Assembly (NCBI GenBank): GCA_964432875.1
Contig: CAYSPJ010000012.1
Span: forward strand, 1 to 64,000
Length of the DNA: 64,000 bases
Reading direction: 5' to 3'
From: JACJYE01 sp964432875
GTDB taxonomy: Bacteria; Bacteroidota; Bacteroidia; Chitinophagales; Saprospiraceae
The notes under the pieces are model-generated. The model had not been told where the DNA came from, made no database searches, and saw nothing but the letters and a program-made list of their open reading frames with translations. Positions 1-8,578 of this stretch are shown here, in pieces (the stretch's first letter is position 1; every line of letters starts with the position of its first letter). A program made the translations under genes and the position numbers.

Positions 1-70
1 CATGTAGTCGAGTGTCTGGGCTTTTAACGTTCAAGAGTAAGGCTTGCAAAAGCCCTTAATCCCCCGCCAG

Positions 71-212
71 CCCTGTGGAATAGCCTACGCCTATCCCTGG
101 CTTATTCCACAGGGCCAGCCCTGTGAAATAACTGCGTTAGAGGCGAAGTCTCTATTTCACGGGGCCAACCCTGTGGAATAGCCCACGCCTATCCCTGGCT
201 TATTCCACGGGG
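71..212. repeat. Cluster of three 44-46 bp palindromic repeats
   Basis: Three head-to-tail hairpins lie at 71-114, 119-164 and 169-212. Each starts with CCCTGTGGAATA (or CCCTGTGAAATA) and ends with the complement TATTCCACAGGG or a near variant. In the first and third the centre is a conserved, non-symmetric stretch containing CCTATCCCTGG. The same unit recurs in reverse orientation at 13033-13076 and 13081-13124, with degenerate forms near 13732 and 54970. It looks like an extragenic palindromic (REP/BIME-like) family; function unknown. Confidence 0.8.
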
Positions 213-224
213 CCAGCGGGATAT

Positions 225-443
225 CCACCCGCGGCAAAAGGCCGTTTAGCGGGGGAAATGAGGGTTTCAGGTGACGGGTTTCGTTTGCCCTCGAGCCGCG
301 GGCGGCAGCACCCCCTCCCACACCCCCTAACCCCCCTAAAGGGGGAAAGCCCACCCGCGGCAAAAGGCCAGTTAAACGGGGGAAATAAGGGTTTCAGATG
401 ACGGGCTTCGTTTGCCCTCGAGCCGCGGGCAGCAGCACCCCCT
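225..443. repeat. Two direct copies of a ~92 bp non-coding repeat
   Basis: Copy A (225-316) and copy B (351-443) both begin CCACCCGCGGCAAAAGGCC, continue through a shared segment with GAGGGTTTCAG-like and TTCGTTTGCCCTCGAG motifs, and end in GCAGCACCCCCT. They differ at scattered positions and are separated by a short C-rich linker. Open frames crossing them look like proline/glycine-rich artefacts and I reject them as genes. Confidence 0.75.
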
Positions 444-517
444 TTAGAGGGCTACAGTTAGCACACACCTCAAAATAGGCTGCCGATTGCGCACGAGCCG
501 GAAAGGCTGAGCGCGCC

Positions 518-596
518 GGCCTCGTAGAGGCCTAATGTTTGTAGAAATCAAAGTTTTAAATAGTTTTCAGGCCTCGTAGAGGCCTAATGTTTGTAG
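518..596. repeat. Two copies of the GGCCTC-GTA-GAGGCC hairpin with TAATGTTTGTAG tail
   Basis: Units at 518-544 and 570-596 each consist of a perfect GGCCTC/GAGGCC stem with a three-base GTA loop, followed by the conserved tail TAATGTTTGTAG. A third copy lies at 13553-13575, and decayed relatives (GGCCTCGG... then CAACGTTTGTAG) at 627-650 and 13504-13533. The rest of 1-760 outside the listed repeats shows no gene I can support. Confidence 0.75.
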
Positions 597-760
597 CATT
601 ATGATGAGCCAAGGATAAGCAGCCCTCGGAGCCCCAACGTTTGCAGCGCCCCGCGCCTCTCGGGGCTTTCAACCCGAAAGAGCTTCGCGCAAATGCCAGT
701 CCGCTATCTGACAAAAATAATCAGACAAAGCACTAAATCATATCTTTACAGCAAAAAAAC

Positions 761-1270
761 ATGAAGACATTTACCGCCGGCATCGCATTAGCCCTCTTGC
801 TTATGGTGCTTTCGTGCCAAACAGAAAATACCCCGGCTGGCCTGGATGGCTGGCTAAAAGGCGATACCACTGAAAAAATGGAAACCATCGCCCGGCAGTT
901 GCGAGGCTTTGATCTGGCGATGGTCGAAACCGGCTACCGCTACGTCGAGCTATACTGGGCCGGGCAAGATGAAAATTGGGGCTATGCCGCTTATCAAGCA
1001 GAGAAAATCCGCTTGGCGATCCAACAGGGTTTGGAGCGCCGCCCCAAACGCGCAGCTTCTGCTGAGCACTTCCTCCAGGTCGCGCTGCCTGAGCTAGAGC
1101 AGGCCGTGCGCGCTCAGGACCGCATGCTATTCGACCAGAAGTTCCAAGCCCTCACTACGAGCTGCAACGCCTGCCACGCCATGGAGAAGATGCCGTTTTT
1201 CAACGTCCAGCCTCCTCAATCGCGGCAATCGCCCATCTACGGCTCAAGTTCTCCAAAGCCGGAGCAATAA
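761..1270 (+). CDS. Lipoprotein with a c-type haem motif
   Basis: 169 residues. The N-terminus is a lipoprotein signal peptide ending in VLSC (Cys19), so the mature protein should be anchored on the periplasmic side of a membrane. A single CNACH motif at about residues 135-139 matches the CxxCH haem-c attachment site; the mostly helical, charged body before it is compatible with a small cytochrome c'-like or cytochrome-c-related fold. I infer electron transfer or haem binding but cannot name the family. TATCTTTA at 741-748 resembles a -7 box just upstream of the ATG. The last 27 bases overlap the 3' end of the convergent BatA-type gene. Confidence 0.75.
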   Translation: MKTFTAGIALALLLMVLSCQTENTPAGLDGWLKGDTTEKMETIARQLRGFDLAMVETGYRYVELYWAGQDENWGYAAYQAEKIRLAIQQGLERRPKRAASAEHFLQVALPELEQAVRAQDRMLFDQKFQALTTSCNACHAMEKMPFFNVQPPQSRQSPIYGSSSPKPEQ

Positions 1271-3277
1271 AACCTCCGCGGCTAGAAAAGCTAAGGCCAG
1301 GATGAGGCACCAGCGCCAGAGGGAGATGCCCTGGCTGCGCTCTTCGATTTTAGCTGTGAGCAAGGCATTATCAGTGATATTGATCACCTCGGCGAGCTGC
1401 CCCACAAAGGCAGCCAGCTCGGTAGGCGGGTAGTAGTCCAGCACCGATTCCCGGCGGTCGTAATTGAAGGCGTAAACCCCAAGCGGATCGCCTTGCCCCA
1501 GTAGTAGCGCATAAAAGCCAGCCTGCGGCACCTGGTTTTGGGCATTGAGGAAAGCCTTGGCACCAATGATGCGCTGCTCAGGGATAAACTCCCCACCCGG
1601 GCCGCTAAGCTTGTAAACGATCTCGGAGCTGCCCGCTTCGTGCCGTGCGACAATCGCCTCATCGCCGCCGATAGTGAAGGCGATGCGCTGAGCCTGGCCG
1701 GCAGATATGGCGGTTTTGTACAAGAGCGGGATAAATATCTCGCCGTTGCGCACCAGGTCGTTATACGCTTCGCTCAGGGGCGCCGCGCTAAGGTAGAAGT
1801 TGCCCTGGCCCACTTGATACTTGACCAGGTAGGGGTTGCCGTCGCGGTAAGTAAGCAAGCGCTCCTCGCGGCGGTTGCCGTAGGAAGTCAGGCGGAAATT
1901 GCCGCTGGTCGCCGGCAGCTTTAAGTTGGCATTTTTATTTTCAAACACATCGCTAAAAATAAATTCTTCGGTATTGACCTGGCCCACGCTGCGCGCCGTT
2001 TCTTCAAAACGCTCCAGCTCGTTGGCCGGGAAAGCCGCCAGGAAGCTGCGGTAGCTGGCCAGATCGGCATTGCGGCTGGGGAAAGCCAATAGGTTGCCGC
2101 CGTTTTCCACATATTGCTTCAGCTCGAAAGCCAGGCCAGAAGAGATACTCAACAATTCATTGATGATGATCAGCTCGTAATTAGGCAGCCGCGAATAATC
2201 CAACCCCTGGCTCTGCAGGTTCTCCAGCTTGAAGTTTGTCATGCCGCCAATGGCCGAATTGACATAGCGGTCGGGTTGGGATTCGTTGATGGAAAGCACA
2301 TTGATTTCCTCCTTCACATTGAAGGCGATATAGTATTTATCGTCAAATTGGATGGGGTAGTCGGTAATCGCCAGTTCTGCTTCTTGCCAGCCGGTGCGCT
2401 GAATGGAAAGGTTGACGGTATCCAGGGTCGAAGCGCCAGCCGGGATAGAGAGGGTGCCTACCGGTTTAGTCTCGCCCTCATAGCGGATGGAGAGGCGGAT
2501 ATTGTCGGCGGCTTCCCCGCTGAGGTTGCGCACTTTGACGACAATGGGGTTGGCTTGGCCAGGCATGGGCACCGGCGCGATGAACCAGGCAGAATCAATG
2601 CTGATATTGCGCTCTTCTACAGATTGTAAAGGGATGAGGCTGAGCGCCAAAGTCGTATCGGCATAGTTGCCGATGTCGGTGATATTGCGCTGGAAGTCGG
2701 AGATGAGGTAGGCGTAGTGGTTGGGCGTCGTGCTCGAGTTCAGAGCCTGTTTCTGCCGGGCCAAAACCCGCGACAACTCCCGCACCGATGGGGAGATGCC
2801 CACTTCTTCGATCAACGCGAGGGCATCGTCGCGGCCGACCAGGCGCTGATGGCGGCCCTCAAAGTCGTTGGTGATGATCTGGAACTCATCCTCGATGGCG
2901 AAAGCCTCTACGATTTCCCGGGCGCGCTGCTTGGCCTTGTCGATCAGCGGTACGTCCTGGCTGAGGGCTTCCATGCTAAAAGAGTTGTCGATGAAGATGC
3001 TCACGGCTTTATTGCCTTGTTTCACTTCGGCATCCTTGGCGGGGATGAAAGGCTGGGCAAAGGCGAAAACCAGGAAAGCCACCGCCAGCAGGCGCATCAG
3101 CAGCACTAGCAGGTTGCGCAAGCGAGAGCGGGCACTGGCTTCCTCTTTGACTTCTTTGAGGAAGCGTACATTCGTAAAATAAACTTTCTTGAAGCGCCGG
3201 AAGTGGAACAGGTGGATGATAATCGGGATGGCCAGCGCGGCCAAAGCGAATAAAAAAGCCGGGAACAGAAACTGCAT
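1244..3277 (-). CDS. BatA/VWA domain membrane protein
   Basis: 677 residues. The first ~90 residues match the BatA (aerotolerance regulator) N-terminal domain: a TM helix from residue ~4, the basic stretch HLFHFRRFKKVYFTNVRFL, and a second TM segment ending at QPFIPA. A von Willebrand A domain follows, with a MIDAS-like DNSFSM motif near residue 93. The long middle part resembles the extracytoplasmic beta-rich and GATase-like regions of this Bacteroidota family, and the C-terminus carries a final TM helix (LWRWCLILALAFLAAEVLLL). Such proteins are linked to envelope stress or metal-dependent protein interactions; the exact role is not established. A -7 box at 3417-3424 suggests a ~140-base leader. 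It overlaps the preceding gene tail to tail. Confidence 0.88.
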   Translation of the reverse strand: MQFLFPAFLFALAALAIPIIIHLFHFRRFKKVYFTNVRFLKEVKEEASARSRLRNLLVLLMRLLAVAFLVFAFAQPFIPAKDAEVKQGNKAVSIFIDNSFSMEALSQDVPLIDKAKQRAREIVEAFAIEDEFQIITNDFEGRHQRLVGRDDALALIEEVGISPSVRELSRVLARQKQALNSSTTPNHYAYLISDFQRNITDIGNYADTTLALSLIPLQSVEERNISIDSAWFIAPVPMPGQANPIVVKVRNLSGEAADNIRLSIRYEGETKPVGTLSIPAGASTLDTVNLSIQRTGWQEAELAITDYPIQFDDKYYIAFNVKEEINVLSINESQPDRYVNSAIGGMTNFKLENLQSQGLDYSRLPNYELIIINELLSISSGLAFELKQYVENGGNLLAFPSRNADLASYRSFLAAFPANELERFEETARSVGQVNTEEFIFSDVFENKNANLKLPATSGNFRLTSYGNRREERLLTYRDGNPYLVKYQVGQGNFYLSAAPLSEAYNDLVRNGEIFIPLLYKTAISAGQAQRIAFTIGGDEAIVARHEAGSSEIVYKLSGPGGEFIPEQRIIGAKAFLNAQNQVPQAGFYALLLGQGDPLGVYAFNYDRRESVLDYYPPTELAAFVGQLAEVINITDNALLTAKIEERSQGISLWRWCLILALAFLAAEVLLLRLWRT

Positions 3278-3416
3278 AGCTGCTTTTGGTTGCTTGGTAA
3301 TTTTACTTTATGGACACACTTTAAACAGCGGAAAAGTTCAGGGGTTGCGCTGTTGAAGGGGTCGAAATCTGCTTCAAAGAGTAAGCTCCTCCTGGAGGGC
3401 TTGTTTATTGAAGGGG

Positions 3417-3424
3417 CAAAGGTA
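3417..3424 (-). promoter_or_regulatory. Bacteroidota -7 box (TACCTTTG) for the BatA-type gene
   Basis: On the minus strand the bases read TACCTTTG, a perfect match to TAnnTTTG. It lies about 140 bases upstream of the ATG at 3277, in the gap after the neighbouring gene's stop at 3438. Confidence 0.45.
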
Positions 3425-3437
3425 GTCATTTTGGGGC

Positions 3438-4118
3438 TTACTCCAGCCAGGCGCCGCCCACAAATGCCTTTTCCAGCATCGCTGCCAGGCGCTCCGCCGA
3501 GCTGACCCTGCCAGCTTTGTCTTTGCGGAATTCTTGCCCCGCCACCTTTACCAAGCCGGTATCGCGGGCGTACCACTCTTTAAACTCATAGCCAGCAAGC
3601 ATACCGCTGGGCAATTGCCACTCAACCGTAGTGGTGAGCACCAGGCAATCCCCAAAATTGTGCAGGTGAGTAGCGGAAGAATCATGCCCTTGCACCTGAA
3701 CGCGCACGGCAATTTGCCCGGCGCCGGCACGGCGGCCGTTATTGTACAGCACAAACGTGCCCTGGGCGGTATAGGACTGCCCTTTGCTCACCAAGGCCGG
3801 CGCCATTTTCAGCGGCTCGTCCAACTTCAACAAGCTGCCTTCCTCCTGGCCGATGGCGTAGAGCGCCCAACCGCGCAGGGAGTCCAGAGCAAAAACCTGG
3901 CTCGGCAAGCCGTTGAGCATGCGCTGGATCTGGCCGGTACCCGCCGTGTCAAAAGCCAGCAGCATGGGCTGGCCCGCCAGGCGGCCGGGCAAACCATACC
4001 GCAATTGCAGCGTATCTCCCGGCTGGCTAGCCAGGTAATCCGACAACTGGAATTGGTGCTGCCCCCAAGCCCAAGCGGGCAAAAGGCACAGCACCCACAG
4101 CAACCTTAGAGGCGTCAT
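3438..4118 (-). CDS. Secreted protein of unknown function
   Basis: 226 residues with a clear Sec signal peptide (MTPLRLLWVLCLLPAWAWG, cleavage before QHQF). The remainder looks beta-rich, with alternating hydrophobic residues and a late EWYARDTGLVKV motif that faintly resembles TapB/DUF3108-type periplasmic proteins of Bacteroidota; this is a weak resemblance only. Its ATG overlaps the TGA of the upstream FKBP gene in an ATGA arrangement, so the two are translationally coupled. I infer an envelope role, possibly handled by the neighbouring prolyl isomerase. Confidence 0.7.
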   Translation of the reverse strand: MTPLRLLWVLCLLPAWAWGQHQFQLSDYLASQPGDTLQLRYGLPGRLAGQPMLLAFDTAGTGQIQRMLNGLPSQVFALDSLRGWALYAIGQEEGSLLKLDEPLKMAPALVSKGQSYTAQGTFVLYNNGRRAGAGQIAVRVQVQGHDSSATHLHNFGDCLVLTTTVEWQLPSGMLAGYEFKEWYARDTGLVKVAGQEFRKDKAGRVSSAERLAAMLEKAFVGGAWLE

Positions 4119-4570
4119 TGAAAGTTGACCAATTCTATCTCAAAAACCAGGATGGAGTTGCCCGGTATCCCCGGTTGTGGGGCCCGGCCGTAGCCCAATC
4201 CTGAAGGGATGATGAAGGTCCCCTTGCCGCCCTTCTGCAAAAGGGGTACAGCAATTTGCCAGCCCCGGATGACTTGCGACAGGAAAAACACGACCGTATT
4301 GTTGCCCGTCGTCTCGTCGAAGACCGAGCCGTCCAGCAGGTAGCCTTTGTAGCGCACCTGCACTTCGGAGTTGAAATTGGGCGAGCCGCCGCTGCCCGGC
4401 TCCTCGATGATGTAGTAAACGCCCGATGCGTCGCGCTGGGCCGTAATCTGGTTCGCAACCAGGTGTTCTTTGATCAGCTCCTCGTCGATGTCCGCCTGAA
4501 AAAAAGGCTCAGGGCGGCAGCCTAAGCCCAAAAACAATATGGGCAATAATAGCCAGGTCAATTGTTTCAT
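4115..4570 (-). CDS. FKBP-type peptidyl-prolyl isomerase lipoprotein
   Basis: 151 residues. A lipoprotein signal ends at LGLGC, placing the enzyme in the periplasm. The FKBP domain covers roughly residues 45-151: RYKGYLLDGSVFDET, a GWQIAVPLLQKGGKG segment, IPSGLGYG and the final FEIELVNF strand are all typical. It catalyses cis-trans isomerisation of prolyl bonds during folding of exported proteins. I start at 4570 because the upstream in-frame Met (4588) lies inside the probable -7 box at 4586-4593. The 3' end overlaps the next gene by ATGA. Confidence 0.9.
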   Translation of the reverse strand: MKQLTWLLLPILFLGLGCRPEPFFQADIDEELIKEHLVANQITAQRDASGVYYIIEEPGSGGSPNFNSEVQVRYKGYLLDGSVFDETTGNNTVVFFLSQVIRGWQIAVPLLQKGGKGTFIIPSGLGYGRAPQPGIPGNSILVFEIELVNFQ

Positions 4571-4585
4571 GCTAGTTTTTTTTTG

Positions 4586-4593
4586 CAAATATA
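4586..4593 (-). promoter_or_regulatory. -7 box (TATATTTG) for the FKBP gene
   Basis: Minus-strand TATATTTG fits TAnnTTTG exactly and sits 15 bases before the ATG at 4570, implying a very short leader. It argues against the longer in-frame start at 4588. Confidence 0.5.
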
Positions 4594-4694
4594 CGCTAAT
4601 GGGCCTTTTTGTGTATGGTTTTGCCGTTTAACTCTATGCATTTTGCGCAAAGCGTGCTATATTTAACTTCTGATTGAACGAAAAAACAGCAAAT

Positions 4695-5330
4695 ATGAAA
4701 GCAGATTTTTGTGTATTCCTCGATGCTGGCCATGGCGCACTAGACGCAGCCGGCAAATACGTCACCCCCGGCAAAAGGTTTGAACACAGCCAGGGCAGAT
4801 TCCACGACGGAAGGTGGTTTTACGAAGGCGTCTGGAACCGCACCCTGACCAACCGGGTCGCCGCTAAGCTCGACAAACTAGGCATCCCCAACCTCTTCGT
4901 CAGCCATGAATACCTGGACCTCCCGCTCGACTACCGCGTCAACATGGCTAATTGGTACCACCGCAATTTCAAAAAAGGCTTCTTCCTCTCCAATCACGCT
5001 AATGCCTCTGGCGCCGGCCAGGCCCGCGGCTTTGAAATCTATACCTCCCCCGGTGTCACCACCTCCGACCGCATCGCGGAGTACCACTGGAAAAACGTCA
5101 ACGACTTGCTCGGCAACCGCATCAACTATCGCAGCGACCTCTCCGATGGCGACCACGACAAGGAGGCCAATTTCTACGTGCTCGTCCGTACGGCTATGCC
5201 CTCTATCCTGGTAGAGCATCTCTTTTTCGACAACTACCAGGACGCCTTACTCTTGATGGACGACGACATCGTCGAGCGCTTTGCCGAAGCACAAGTCCGC
5301 ACGGTGATCGACTATATGAATAGCCTTTAA
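4695..5330 (+). CDS. N-acetylmuramoyl-L-alanine amidase (Amidase_3)
   Basis: 211 residues from the ATG at 4695; an in-frame TTG at 4674 is less likely. The zinc-amidase motifs are in order: DAGHG (His13), Glu in the YEGVWN segment, His in SNHANA, and the catalytic Glu in LVEHLFF. The enzyme should cleave the amide bond between MurNAc and the stem peptide. No signal peptide or lipobox is visible, which is unusual for a housekeeping cell-separation amidase and more typical of lysins released by other means. It stands alone, divergent from the FKBP gene. Confidence 0.88.
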   Translation: MKADFCVFLDAGHGALDAAGKYVTPGKRFEHSQGRFHDGRWFYEGVWNRTLTNRVAAKLDKLGIPNLFVSHEYLDLPLDYRVNMANWYHRNFKKGFFLSNHANASGAGQARGFEIYTSPGVTTSDRIAEYHWKNVNDLLGNRINYRSDLSDGDHDKEANFYVLVRTAMPSILVEHLFFDNYQDALLLMDDDIVERFAEAQVRTVIDYMNSL

Positions 5331-5484
5331 CCTGAGCCGTATCATGGGATGCAGCACCTAATACCACAGCCCGAACAGGATGTACCTGCCGGGCTGTGCT
5401 CAACAATAAATACGCGATTGTATGCCGATATGTACGGTAAAACATCCCAAGTGTTTCATTTAAAACGAAAAACATTGAGCTAAA

Positions 5485-7140
5485 ATGAAGAAAATGAAAG
5501 CTTTCCCATTGATCCTGGTGCTGGCCCTGAGCCTGAGCGCCTGTGGCAATGAAGCCCCCATGGCTGAAGAAGCCGGGGCTGATGCCGAAATCGATGCCCG
5601 CCTGGCTAAATACGTCAGCGTGCGCCTGGATGCCGACCTGAGCCAGCTTGGCGACAAATACCAGCAGATGATCCCCATCCTGATCGAAGCAGCTAAAATC
5701 ATGGACGAGCTGTTCTGGTACGAAGCTTATGGCGACCAGGATGAGCTGCTCAACAGCCTGAGCAACGAGAAGCTAAAGCAATTTGTCCGCATCAACTATG
5801 GCCCCTGGGACCGCCTGGGAGGCAACGAGCCTTTCCTCGAAGGGGCTGGCCCCAAGCCAGCTGGCGCCAATTTCTATCCGCCTGATATAACTAAGGAGGA
5901 ATTTGATGCGGCCGAGCTGCCCGACAAAGCCAGCCTCTACACTTTCCTGCGCCGCAACGAGGCCGGGCAGCTCATCACCATCCCTTATCGGGAAATGTTT
6001 GCCGCGCAAATAACCAAAGCTGCTGGCTTGCTGCGTCAAGCCGCCGCCCTGGCCGACGAGCCCGGCCTGAAAAATTATCTCCAAATGCGCGCCGAAGCCT
6101 TGCTCGCTGACGACTACCAAGCCAGCGACCTGGCTTGGATGGACATGAAAGATAACCCCATCGATGTGGTCATCGGGCCCATTGAAACCTACGAGGACCA
6201 ACTCTTTGGCTATAAAGCAGCCCACGAATGCTACATCCTGATCAAAGATATGGCCTGGAGCCAGCGGCTCGACAAATACGCCGCATTCATGCCCGAGCTA
6301 CAGGCTGGATTACCCGCGCCGCCTGCCTATAAACAAGAACAACCCGGCAGCGACGCCCAACTCAATGCCTACGATGTGGTTTATTACGCCGGCGATTGCA
6401 ATGCCGGCAGCAAGACCATCGCCATCAACCTGCCCAATGACGAGGAGGTACAGCTCAAGAAAGGCACCCGCCGGCTACAGCTCAAAAATGCGATGCGCGC
6501 CAAATTTGATAAAATCATGCTCCCCATCGCCGGGCTGCTCATCGATGAAAGCCAGCGCCAGCATATCACTTTTGATGCCTTCTTCGCAAATACCATGTTT
6601 CATGAGGTGGCTCACGGCCTGGGTATCAAAAACACCATCAACGGCAAGGGCTCGGTACGCGAGGCGCTTAAAGAGCATGCCTCTGCCCTGGAAGAAGGCA
6701 AGGCCGACATCCTGGGCTTGTATATGATCAAACAGCTGCACGACAAAGGCGAAGTGGAGGGGGATATTAAAGACTACTACACGACTTTCATGGCCGGCAT
6801 CTTCCGCTCGGTGCGCTTTGGCGCCTCCAGCGCTCACGGCAAGGCCAATATGATCCGCTTCAATTTCTTCCAGGAAATGGGGGCTTTCCAGCGCGATGAG
6901 GCCACTGGCACCTACCGCGTCAATTACGACAAACTGGAAGCTGCTGTTGCCGCCCTATCGGAAAAAATCCTCACCCTCCAGGGCGATGGCGACTATGAGG
7001 GCACCGCCCGCCTGGTGGCCAATCAAGGCCGCATCGGCGAGCAGCTGCAAGCCGACCTCGACCGCCTTAGCCAGGCCGCCATACCAGTAGATGTGGTTTT
7101 TGAGCAGGGGCTAGAGGTGCTGGGGCTGGAACACCGCTAG
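5485..7140 (+). CDS. Zinc metallopeptidase-like lipoprotein, M49/DPP III-related
   Basis: 551 residues with a lipoprotein signal (SLSAC). The zinc signature is HEVAHGLG at about residue 373, followed by a segment with EEGKAD near residue 403; together they resemble the HExxxH/EExxAE pair of dipeptidyl-peptidase III-like proteins and the related Nudix-associated hydrolases. Here the motif is a plain HExxH rather than the six-residue HExxGH of classical M49. I infer a periplasmic metallopeptidase, possibly trimming peptides; substrate unknown. It is monocistronic, with about 140 bases before sucC. Confidence 0.75.
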   Translation: MKKMKAFPLILVLALSLSACGNEAPMAEEAGADAEIDARLAKYVSVRLDADLSQLGDKYQQMIPILIEAAKIMDELFWYEAYGDQDELLNSLSNEKLKQFVRINYGPWDRLGGNEPFLEGAGPKPAGANFYPPDITKEEFDAAELPDKASLYTFLRRNEAGQLITIPYREMFAAQITKAAGLLRQAAALADEPGLKNYLQMRAEALLADDYQASDLAWMDMKDNPIDVVIGPIETYEDQLFGYKAAHECYILIKDMAWSQRLDKYAAFMPELQAGLPAPPAYKQEQPGSDAQLNAYDVVYYAGDCNAGSKTIAINLPNDEEVQLKKGTRRLQLKNAMRAKFDKIMLPIAGLLIDESQRQHITFDAFFANTMFHEVAHGLGIKNTINGKGSVREALKEHASALEEGKADILGLYMIKQLHDKGEVEGDIKDYYTTFMAGIFRSVRFGASSAHGKANMIRFNFFQEMGAFQRDEATGTYRVNYDKLEAAVAALSEKILTLQGDGDYEGTARLVANQGRIGEQLQADLDRLSQAAIPVDVVFEQGLEVLGLEHR

Positions 7141-7241
7141 CATCGGCTCGTTGTGGGCTGGCGGCGGCGGGTGTCGCCACCCACTTTGGCGGCAAAAGCA
7201 AAGCCGTCGCGAAAAAATTACCGCTGTCGCGGAAAAACCAT

Positions 7242-7249
7242 TACTTTTG
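7242..7249 (+). promoter_or_regulatory. -7 box (TACTTTTG) for sucC
   Basis: TACTTTTG matches TAnnTTTG perfectly and ends 31 bases before the sucC ATG at 7281. Confidence 0.5.
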
Positions 7250-7280
7250 GCCCAACGTTTCACCAAATCTCTCTTAAACG

Positions 7281-8489
7281 ATGAACCTTCACGAATACCA
7301 AGGGAAAGAACTCTTAAAAAGCTACGGCGTAACTATACAAGACGGCATCGTAGCCCACACGGTGGAAGAAGCCGTAGCAGCATATCGACAAATCAGCGAG
7401 CGTACCGGCGCTAAATTTGCCATCGTCAAGGCACAAATCCATGCCGGAGGGCGGGGCAAAGGCGGGGGCGTCAAATTTGCTAAAGACCTCGATAGCCTCA
7501 AAGAACATGCTGGCAATATCCTGGGCATGATGCTCAAGACGCCACAGACGCCGGGCGGTATGGAAGGCCCGGGCAAACTGGTCAGCAAGGTCCTCATCGC
7601 CGAAGATGCCTACCTGCCCAACCCCGACGCCTGCAAAGAATTTTACGTCTCCATCCTCACCGACCGGGAGAACAAGTGCAACGTCATCATCTACTCTACT
7701 GAAGGCGGCATGGATATCGAAACGGTAGCCGAGGAGACGCCCCACCTCGTCCACAAAGAATACGTGGACCCGACCCTGGGCCTCCAAGCTTTCCAAACCC
7801 GTAAAATCGCCTTCAACCTGGGCCTTAGCGGCACCGCCTTCAAAGAGATGGTGCGCTTTATCGCTGCCCTATATAAAGCCTTTGTCGGCTCCGACGCGAC
7901 TCTCTTCGAAATCAACCCCTGCATGAGGGATGGCAACGGCCGCATCGTTGCCGTGGACTGCAAGGTGTCGCTGGATGAAAACGCCCTCTACCGCCATCCT
8001 GACCTGGAAGCCATGCGCGACATCAGCGAAGAGGATGCCACCGAAGTGGAAGCCAAAGAATTTGGCCTGAACTACGTCAACCTCGATGGCAATGTAGGCT
8101 GTATGGTCAATGGTGCCGGGCTCGCTATGGCTACTATGGATATCATCAAGCTCTCCGGGGGCGAGCCGGCCAACTTCCTCGATGTGGGCGGCACGGCTGA
8201 TGCAGCCCGCGTGGAGCAGGCTTTCCGCATCATCCTCAAAGACCCCCGGGTTAAAGCTATCCTGATCAACATCTTCGGCGGCATCGTGCGCTGCGACCGC
8301 GTCGCTCAGGGCGTCGTGGACGCTTACCGCAATATCGGCGACATCCACGTGCCCATTATCGTGCGCCTGCAAGGCACCAACGCTGATTTGGCAAAGGAGA
8401 TCATCGATCAATCTGGCCTGGCGGTCCATTCGGCTATCCTCCTCAAGGAGGCAGCGGAATTGGTGAGCAAGGTGCTGAAGGAAGCGTAA
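7281..8489 (+). CDS. sucC: Succinyl-CoA synthetase (ADP-forming) beta subunit
   Basis: 402 residues, close to the usual ~390-400. It begins MNLHEYQGKELL as SucC proteins do, followed by an ATP-grasp domain (KAQIHAGGRGKGGGVK; EINPC metal-binding region) and the C-terminal CoA-ligase domain with NGAGLAMATMD, FLDVGGTA and NIFGGIVRCD. With SucD (not in this window) it interconverts succinyl-CoA and succinate with phosphorylation of ADP in the TCA cycle. It has its own -7 box and a strong terminator, so sucC appears to be transcribed alone. Confidence 0.97.
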   Translation: MNLHEYQGKELLKSYGVTIQDGIVAHTVEEAVAAYRQISERTGAKFAIVKAQIHAGGRGKGGGVKFAKDLDSLKEHAGNILGMMLKTPQTPGGMEGPGKLVSKVLIAEDAYLPNPDACKEFYVSILTDRENKCNVIIYSTEGGMDIETVAEETPHLVHKEYVDPTLGLQAFQTRKIAFNLGLSGTAFKEMVRFIAALYKAFVGSDATLFEINPCMRDGNGRIVAVDCKVSLDENALYRHPDLEAMRDISEEDATEVEAKEFGLNYVNLDGNVGCMVNGAGLAMATMDIIKLSGGEPANFLDVGGTADAARVEQAFRIILKDPRVKAILINIFGGIVRCDRVAQGVVDAYRNIGDIHVPIIVRLQGTNADLAKEIIDQSGLAVHSAILLKEAAELVSKVLKEA

Positions 8490-8512
8490 GGGAGCCCGCT
8501 CCAAAACAAACG

Positions 8513-8547
8513 AAAACGCGCCAATCTGCAACTATTGGCGCGTTTTT
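8513..8547 (+). terminator. Rho-independent terminator after sucC
   Basis: A perfect 13-bp stem (AAAACGCGCCAAT with its complement) around the loop CTGCAACT (8526-8533) runs into TTTTT at 8543-8547. It lies 23 bases beyond the sucC stop. Confidence 0.9.
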
Positions 8548-8578
8548 GCATTTAAGCATGGTACTAAAATCAAAACCA

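Noticed and set aside
157..363. 68-residue minus-strand frame in the left repeat block
   Set aside because: It runs across palindromes and direct repeats and encodes low-complexity Gly/Pro/Ala sequence also generated by copies elsewhere.
7151..7414. 87-residue frame overlapping the start of sucC
   Set aside because: It shares sequence with sucC out of phase and has no protein-like features.
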